The notes below the pieces were generated by a model that ran no database searches, was not told the DNA's origin, and saw nothing but the letters and a program-made list of their open reading frames with translations. A DNA stretch of 10,409 bases from an uncultured Chloroflexota bacterium (lineage in GTDB: Bacteria; Chloroflexota; Limnocylindria; Limnocylindrales; Limnocylindraceae): the NCBI GenBank assembly GCA_937864085.1, contig CALMIH010000031.1:1-10409 (forward strand), written 5' to 3'. The first letter of the stretch is position 1. Each line of letters starts with the position of its first letter. A program made the translations under genes and the position numbers. Below are positions 6,382 to 10,409 of this stretch, one piece after another.

Positions 6382-8196
6382 ATGAGCAACATCCCTCAGT
6401 CCCGACTGCGCAACTTCAGCATCATTGCGCACATTGACCATGGTAAATCCACGCTCGCCGACCGGCTGCTGGAGGCGACCCATACGGTGGATCCGCGCCA
6501 GATGACCTCGCAGGTGCTCGACTCCATGGACCTTGAGCGCGAGAAGGGGATCACGATCAAGGCGCGCGCCGTCCGCCTGGAGTACGTGGCGAACGACGGC
6601 CTCACCTACGGCCTCAACCTGATCGACACGCCGGGGCATGTGGACTTCGCCTACGAAGTCTCACGCAGCTTGCAGGCCTGTGACGGCGCGATCCTTGTGG
6701 TGGACGCGAGCCAAGGCATTGAAGCGCAGACGCTCGCCAACGTCCACCTGGCGATGAAGATGGGCCTTCACATCATTCCGGTGCTAAACAAGATCGACCT
6801 CCCCGCCTCCGATCCTGAAGCGGTGATGAACGAGTTGGAGGAGACACTTGCGATCCCGCGCGAAGAGGTGATCCTCGCCTCAGCGAAAGAGGGGAAGGGG
6901 ATTCCAGAGATTCTTGAGGCGCTGGTGAAGCGCATCCCTGCGCCGAGCGGTCCACTTGATGCGCCGCTGAAGGCGCTCGTCTTTGATTCACACTACGACA
7001 CGTACAAGGGCGTAGTGAACTATGTCCGCGTACAAGAGGGTCGCCTAAAGATGGGCGAGGCGATCACGATGATGGGCTCCGGTGCGCAGTGCGTTCCGGT
7101 GGAGATTGGCTACTTCCGACCACAACATGTTCCAGTGCAAGAGCTGCAGGCTGGTGAAGTTGGCTACATTGCAACGGGCCTGAAGAGCGTGCGCGACGCG
7201 CGTGTCGGCGACACCGTCACCACCACGATGAGCGCTGCGACAGAGCCACTCCCCGGATATCAGGTTGCACTGCCACTCGTCTTCGCGGGGCTCTACCCAC
7301 TCAGCGGCGAAGATTACCCAGCGCTCCGTGAAGCACTGGAGAAGTTGCACCTGAACGATGCAAGCTTCACCTTCGAGGCTGAATCGTCTGCCGCGCTCGG
7401 TTTCGGATTCCGCTGCGGCTTCCTCGGTCTCCTTCACATGGAGATCGTGCAGGAGCGTCTTGAGCGCGAGTTCACCCTGCAGCTGATCGCCTCCGCGCCG
7501 TCTTGCAAGTATCAGGTTCATCTGAACAACAGCAAGGGCGAGATGCTGATCAACAATCCGGCGCAGCTGCCGAGCCCAAACCATATCGACGAGATTCGCG
7601 AGCCGTGGGTGAACGCGTCCATTGTCACGCCAACCACCTACATCGGTACGATCATGGACCTCTCCACAGATAAGCGCGGCATCTTTGATGGGATGGAGTA
7701 TCTGGACGAGAAGCGCGTGGTGATGCGCTTCCAGATTCCACTCGCCGAACTGATCGTCGATTACTTCGATCAGCTCAAGAGCCGCACGCAGGGATACGCG
7801 TCACTGGACTACACCGAGTCTGAGTACCGCGTTGCGCCACTAGTGAAGCTCGACATTCTCGTGAACGGCGAACCGGTTGACGCACTCAGTACCATCATTC
7901 ATCGCGACCGCGCGCAGAGTGCCGGCCGCAACCTTGCCTCAAAACTGAAAGAGCTGATTCCGCGCCAAATGTTCGAGGTGCCGATTCAGGCGGCGATCGG
8001 CGGCACCGTGATTGCGCGCGAAACAGTGAAGGCCGTTCGCAAGAACGTGTTGGCGAAGTGCTACGGCGGTGACATCACGCGAAAGAAGAAGCTGCTTGAG
8101 AAGCAGAAAGAGGGGAAGGAGCGGATGAAGCGCGTCGGCTCCGTTGAGATCCCGCAAGAGGCCTTCCTTGCCGTCCTCCGCACCGACGCCGATTAA
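6382..8196 (+). CDS. lepA: Translation elongation factor 4 (LepA)
   Basis: Ribosome-associated GTPase of the EF-G-like family, linked to back-translocation, stress and 30S biogenesis; the exact role is debated. The 604-residue length is standard. GTPase motifs are complete: G1 AHIDHGKST (16-24), G2 GIT (56-58), G3 DTPGH (82-86) with the catalytic His86, G4 NKID (136-139) and G5 around SAKEGKG. Later come the LepA-specific GFGFRCGFLGLLHMEIVQER region (longer run abbreviated to its conserved core) and the C-terminal domain with YGGDITRKKKLLEKQKEGK near 564-582, which reaches into the peptidyl-transferase centre. ATG 6382 follows GAGGGG (6374-6379) closely, a slightly short spacing. It is divergent from rpsT and overlaps hemW, a classic pairing. 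Confidence 0.97.
   Translation: MSNIPQSRLRNFSIIAHIDHGKSTLADRLLEATHTVDPRQMTSQVLDSMDLEREKGITIKARAVRLEYVANDGLTYGLNLIDTPGHVDFAYEVSRSLQACDGAILVVDASQGIEAQTLANVHLAMKMGLHIIPVLNKIDLPASDPEAVMNELEETLAIPREEVILASAKEGKGIPEILEALVKRIPAPSGPLDAPLKALVFDSHYDTYKGVVNYVRVQEGRLKMGEAITMMGSGAQCVPVEIGYFRPQHVPVQELQAGEVGYIATGLKSVRDARVGDTVTTTMSAATEPLPGYQVALPLVFAGLYPLSGEDYPALREALEKLHLNDASFTFEAESSAALGFGFRCGFLGLLHMEIVQERLEREFTLQLIASAPSCKYQVHLNNSKGEMLINNPAQLPSPNHIDEIREPWVNASIVTPTTYIGTIMDLSTDKRGIFDGMEYLDEKRVVMRFQIPLAELIVDYFDQLKSRTQGYASLDYTESEYRVAPLVKLDILVNGEPVDALSTIIHRDRAQSAGRNLASKLKELIPRQMFEVPIQAAIGGTVIARETVKAVRKNVLAKCYGGDITRKKKLLEKQKEGKERMKRVGSVEIPQEAFLAVLRTDAD
8156..8161 (+). promoter_or_regulatory. Ribosome binding site that sets the hemW start
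   Basis: AAGAGG lies inside the lepA end, six bases before TTG 8168. The earlier in-frame TTG at 8144 has no comparable site, so the downstream TTG is preferred. Confidence 0.5.
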
Positions 8197-9436
8197 CGCG
8201 CAACGCGCGCAACCGCCGCGCGGCCTCTACCTGCACGTCCCCTTCTGTCGCTCCCTCTGCCCGTACTGCGACTTTGTGGTGATCGCTGGCGCTGCTGCAT
8301 TCGGACCACGCTCACGGATGGGCGGCTACCTGAGCGCCGTGGAGCGCGAGATTGATCTACGCGCGAAGGCGAACGATGCGGCATTTTCGGCGCTCGGCGG
8401 GGTACGTGATGACGTGCAACGTCTGCCACTCGAGACGCTCTACCTTGGTGGCGGAACACCATCGCTACTTTCGGCAGAACAGCTCGCGTCGCTGATCAGC
8501 CGTGTGCGCGATCGATTTGGTTTAGTGAGTGGCGCGGAGGTGACGCTGGAGTGCAATCCTGGTGCCGATGAGCGCGGCGACTTCACCGCGGCGGTGCAGG
8601 CTGGCGTTACCCGCTTCAGTATCGGCGCGCAGAGCATGGACGTTGCGGCGCTTCGTGAACTCGGGCGAAGGCACGGGCCTGATGATGTTGCGGAGAGCAT
8701 CGCCGCGGCACGCGCCGCTGGAGCTGCAAGCGTCTCCATTGACCTCCTCGCCGATCTCCCAGGCGTCTCGCTTGCGTCGTGGGCTGACTCCTTAAACGCT
8801 GCGCTCGTGTTGCGGCCAGATCACATCAGCGTCTATGCGTTGACGCTTGCGACTGGTGGCGCCGATGAGGGCGAGGGGAGCGTTGATGATCGCTTGGCGA
8901 CACCGGCGGGCGCGCTCGCCTGGCGACGACGCGCGGCTGTGGAGCAAGACGAGGAGCGCGGCGCAGAAGAGTTGGAGCTGCTCGACACGCGGCTCCCCGC
9001 CGCTGGGTTCAACTGGTACGAGATCAGCAACTGGGCGCGCGAGGGACACACCTCGCGCCACAACCGTCTCTACTGGGAGCGCGCCTCAGTTGAGGCGGTG
9101 GGGCCAGGGGCGCACGCATTTGATGGGGCAACACGGCGTTGGAACTCTGCGAATCTTGACGCATGGGAGGGGGCGCTGATGAGCGGTGAGCTTCCGCCTG
9201 GCGGCGCTGCGGCGCAGATCAGTGATCGCGACGCAGTTGCTGAAGGTATCGTCCTCTCACTGCGGATGTCGACCGGTGTGGATCATGAAGCGGTTGTTGC
9301 CGCGGGCTTCGCTGAAGTACTGGAATGGGGCGAAACGAACGGACTCCTTCTGCCGCATCCAGAAGACGCCGCACGCGTTCAGTTAACGATGCGTGGCCGG
9401 CTGTTAAGCAACGAACTCTTTTCGCGGATCGTCTAG
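8168..9436 (+). CDS. hemW: Radical SAM heme chaperone HemW
   Basis: Member of the HemN-like radical SAM family. HemW binds heme and delivers it to target proteins; it is not the oxygen-independent coproporphyrinogen oxidase, although often so labelled. The protein is 422 residues from TTG 8168. It shows LYLHVPFC with the cluster motif CRSLCPYC (Cys27, Cys31, Cys34; CX3CX2C), GGGTPS (94-99), ECNPG (128-132), an ISVYALTL segment (220-227), YEISNWAR (284-291) and the HemW-type heme motif HNRLYW (298-303). The fourth Cys that follows in HemN is Phe36, which fits HemW. The stretch at 230-270 is Glu/Arg-rich and seems longer than in typical members. The start overlaps lepA by 29 bases. An earlier TTG at 8144 would add eight residues. 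Confidence 0.92.
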   Translation: MPSSAPTPINAQRAQPPRGLYLHVPFCRSLCPYCDFVVIAGAAAFGPRSRMGGYLSAVEREIDLRAKANDAAFSALGGVRDDVQRLPLETLYLGGGTPSLLSAEQLASLISRVRDRFGLVSGAEVTLECNPGADERGDFTAAVQAGVTRFSIGAQSMDVAALRELGRRHGPDDVAESIAAARAAGAASVSIDLLADLPGVSLASWADSLNAALVLRPDHISVYALTLATGGADEGEGSVDDRLATPAGALAWRRRAAVEQDEERGAEELELLDTRLPAAGFNWYEISNWAREGHTSRHNRLYWERASVEAVGPGAHAFDGATRRWNSANLDAWEGALMSGELPPGGAAAQISDRDAVAEGIVLSLRMSTGVDHEAVVAAGFAEVLEWGETNGLLLPHPEDAARVQLTMRGRLLSNELFSRIV

Positions 9437-9454
9437 CGCCGCGCCTACGGCGCT
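9435..9454. terminator. Hairpin at the hemW stop, before a convergent gene
   Basis: A perfect 7-base stem (AGCGCCG, CGGCGCT) with a 6-base loop begins within the hemW stop codon. An alternative 9-base stem pairs CGCCGCGCC (9437-9445) with GGCGCGGCG (9483-9491), reaching into the end of the permease gene. Either may end transcription between the two convergent genes. No T-tract follows on either strand. Confidence 0.4.
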
Positions 9455-9475
9455 GCGATCAGTGCGACGCTGGGA

Positions 9476-10249
9476 TCAGTTCGGCGCGGCGAGGTCTCGG
9501 CGAGGGAACTTGTAGAAGGCCCAGGCGGCGGCGAGTGCCGTAAGGGCGACAAAGATCAGCGCCTCTGCAGGATCGGCCGTCTGGTCAAGGATCCCCTCTG
9601 GTGAGAAGTGATTGAAGAGCGAGAGGAACTGATACGGCTCCATCACATCCCAGAATGATCCAAGGACCTCCACAATGTAGTTCGCCATGATCAACCCGAC
9701 GGTGATCGCCATGGCGGGAGGCGTTCGGTCAAAGCTGCCGCTCGCTGCGATTGCGAACGTGGCGAACGAACCCCAGAAGAGCGTTCCTGCGGCGAAGAGT
9801 GCGGGGAGCTGTTCAAATGCAAGTTCACTCGCAACCCCCGCGATCTGTGCGCCAATCACCGTGCCGAGCACGTATGCGGCGGAGGCAAGGGTCGCGCCAA
9901 TCCAGCCTTCGAGCATCATCGTGGCCACGATCGTGCGCCGAGGGATCGGTCGGCTTAGAAGAAGCTCCAGTGTTCCGCGCTGACGTTCACCACTGATCGA
10001 TCCAACGGTGAGTCCTGCGCTCAGGATGCCGAAGAGTGCGATGGAGATTGGATGAATGAACCCCACAGAGATTGTTCCTGAGAGCGTGGAGAAGTTGCCA
10101 GGCGGAGTCGGGCGGCCGTCAAGTTGGTCAACGAAGGCCTTGTAGATCACGGGGAAGAGGAGCGACCAGACCACCACCACGGCAAGCCCAACGGCGAGGC
10201 GAATGCGGTGCCCGCGTACGAGGCGGCGAAGGAGCACCACGTTGATCAT
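9476..10249 (-). CDS. ABC-2 type transporter permease
   Basis: Membrane subunit of an ABC exporter of the ABC-2 type; substrate unknown. The protein is 257 residues with six hydrophobic segments at about 18-37, 60-82, 113-137, 147-169, 178-198 and 228-246. After helix 2 comes GSISGERQRGTLELLLSRPI (83-102), matching the E-R-x-x-GTLE-LLL-P coupling motif of ABC-2 permeases. The C-terminus ends in FPRRDLAAPN, close to the F-x-RRDL end common in this family. The ATG shares ATGA with the stop of the upstream gene, so the two are probably co-translated; no strong ribosome site precedes it. An ATP-binding subunit is expected upstream, outside the window or in the partial gene. Confidence 0.85.
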   Translation of the reverse strand: MINVVLLRRLVRGHRIRLAVGLAVVVVWSLLFPVIYKAFVDQLDGRPTPPGNFSTLSGTISVGFIHPISIALFGILSAGLTVGSISGERQRGTLELLLSRPIPRRTIVATMMLEGWIGATLASAAYVLGTVIGAQIAGVASELAFEQLPALFAAGTLFWGSFATFAIAASGSFDRTPPAMAITVGLIMANYIVEVLGSFWDVMEPYQFLSLFNHFSPEGILDQTADPAEALIFVALTALAAAWAFYKFPRRDLAAPN

Positions 10250-10409
10250 CGCGCCACCCGCTTCTTTTCTGGGCGCTTTGCAGGCGCTCGCTTTACCGGC
10301 GTCCGCTTCGCAGCACGCTTTGCGGCTGGCCGCTTCTTGCTCGTTCGGGGTGCCGCAGTCTCTGGTGCCATCTGCACGCTGTTGCGCGTGCTGTTGCCGT
10401 AGTAGGACA
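10246..10409 (-). CDS. C-terminal end of a gene upstream of the permease (partial, basic tail)
   Basis: Only the last 54 codons of this minus-strand gene are inside the window. It reads SYYGNSTRNSVQM at its start and then a basic tail rich in Lys, Arg, Ala and Pro (KKRPAAKRAAKRTPVKR and more), ending in TGA that overlaps the permease ATG as ATGA. It is likely a partner ABC subunit, but no domain is visible and I cannot name it. A stand-alone 41-residue protein from the ATG at 10371 is less likely, since no ribosome site precedes that ATG. Confidence 0.6.
   Translation of the reverse strand, partial: SYYGNSTRNSVQMAPETAAPRTSKKRPAAKRAAKRTPVKRAPAKRPEKKRVAR

Noticed and set aside
9457..9480. Direct repeat GATCAGT at 9457 and 9474
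   Set aside because: Seven bases 17 apart is too short to be meaningful, and the second copy lies at the permease stop region.
10124..10402. Plus-strand frame with Arg-Phe-Ala repeats at the window end
   Set aside because: It mirrors the basic tail of the partial minus-strand gene and the start of the permease; the ATGA overlap of those two supports the minus strand.

Overview
The window is a gene-dense, GC-rich bacterial chromosome segment with no intergenic stretch longer than about 160 bases. It holds nine protein genes. Two of them are cut by the window edges: the first lacks only its extreme N-terminus, and the last shows only its C-terminus. GTG starts are common (gapA, pgk and the unknown membrane protein), hemW seems to use TTG, and neighbouring genes overlap by 4 to 8 bases. 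The gene content (ROK glucokinase, GAPDH, PGK, enolase; bS20 divergent from lepA-hemW) and the many Lys/Ala/Pro-rich tails suggest a Chloroflexota-type or possibly actinobacterial genome. I favour Chloroflexota only moderately, and no marker in the window settles it.

Bases 1-5691, + strand: a compact glycolytic cluster of glucokinase, gapA, pgk, eno and a four-helix membrane protein of unknown function. From gapA onward each start codon overlaps the previous stop, so the genes are probably co-transcribed and translationally coupled. The cluster covers glucose phosphorylation, the GAPDH/PGK pair and enolase; triose-phosphate isomerase and phosphoglycerate mutase are not here. The striking feature is pgk, whose product carries about 185 extra N-terminal residues, mostly Lys/Ala/Pro low complexity, plus a short basic C-terminal tail.

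Bases 5692-6381: a hairpin separates the glycolytic cluster from a convergent minus-strand gene for ribosomal protein bS20, which has a 70-residue Lys/Ala-rich C-terminal extension. The 157-base region between rpsT and lepA must hold divergent promoters and contains nested inverted repeats.

Bases 6382-9436, + strand: lepA (elongation factor 4) and hemW (radical-SAM heme chaperone) form a classic pair, with the hemW start inside the lepA end.

Bases 9476-10409, minus strand: an ABC-2 type membrane permease overlaps by 4 bases the end of an upstream gene whose visible C-terminus is again a Lys/Arg/Ala/Pro tail. Basic low-complexity tails therefore appear on three unrelated proteins in 10 kb (PGK, bS20 and the partial gene). 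This recurring theme is the most unusual thing in the window. Everything else is ordinary core metabolism and translation machinery, and I see no mobile element, CRISPR array, RNA gene or defence system.
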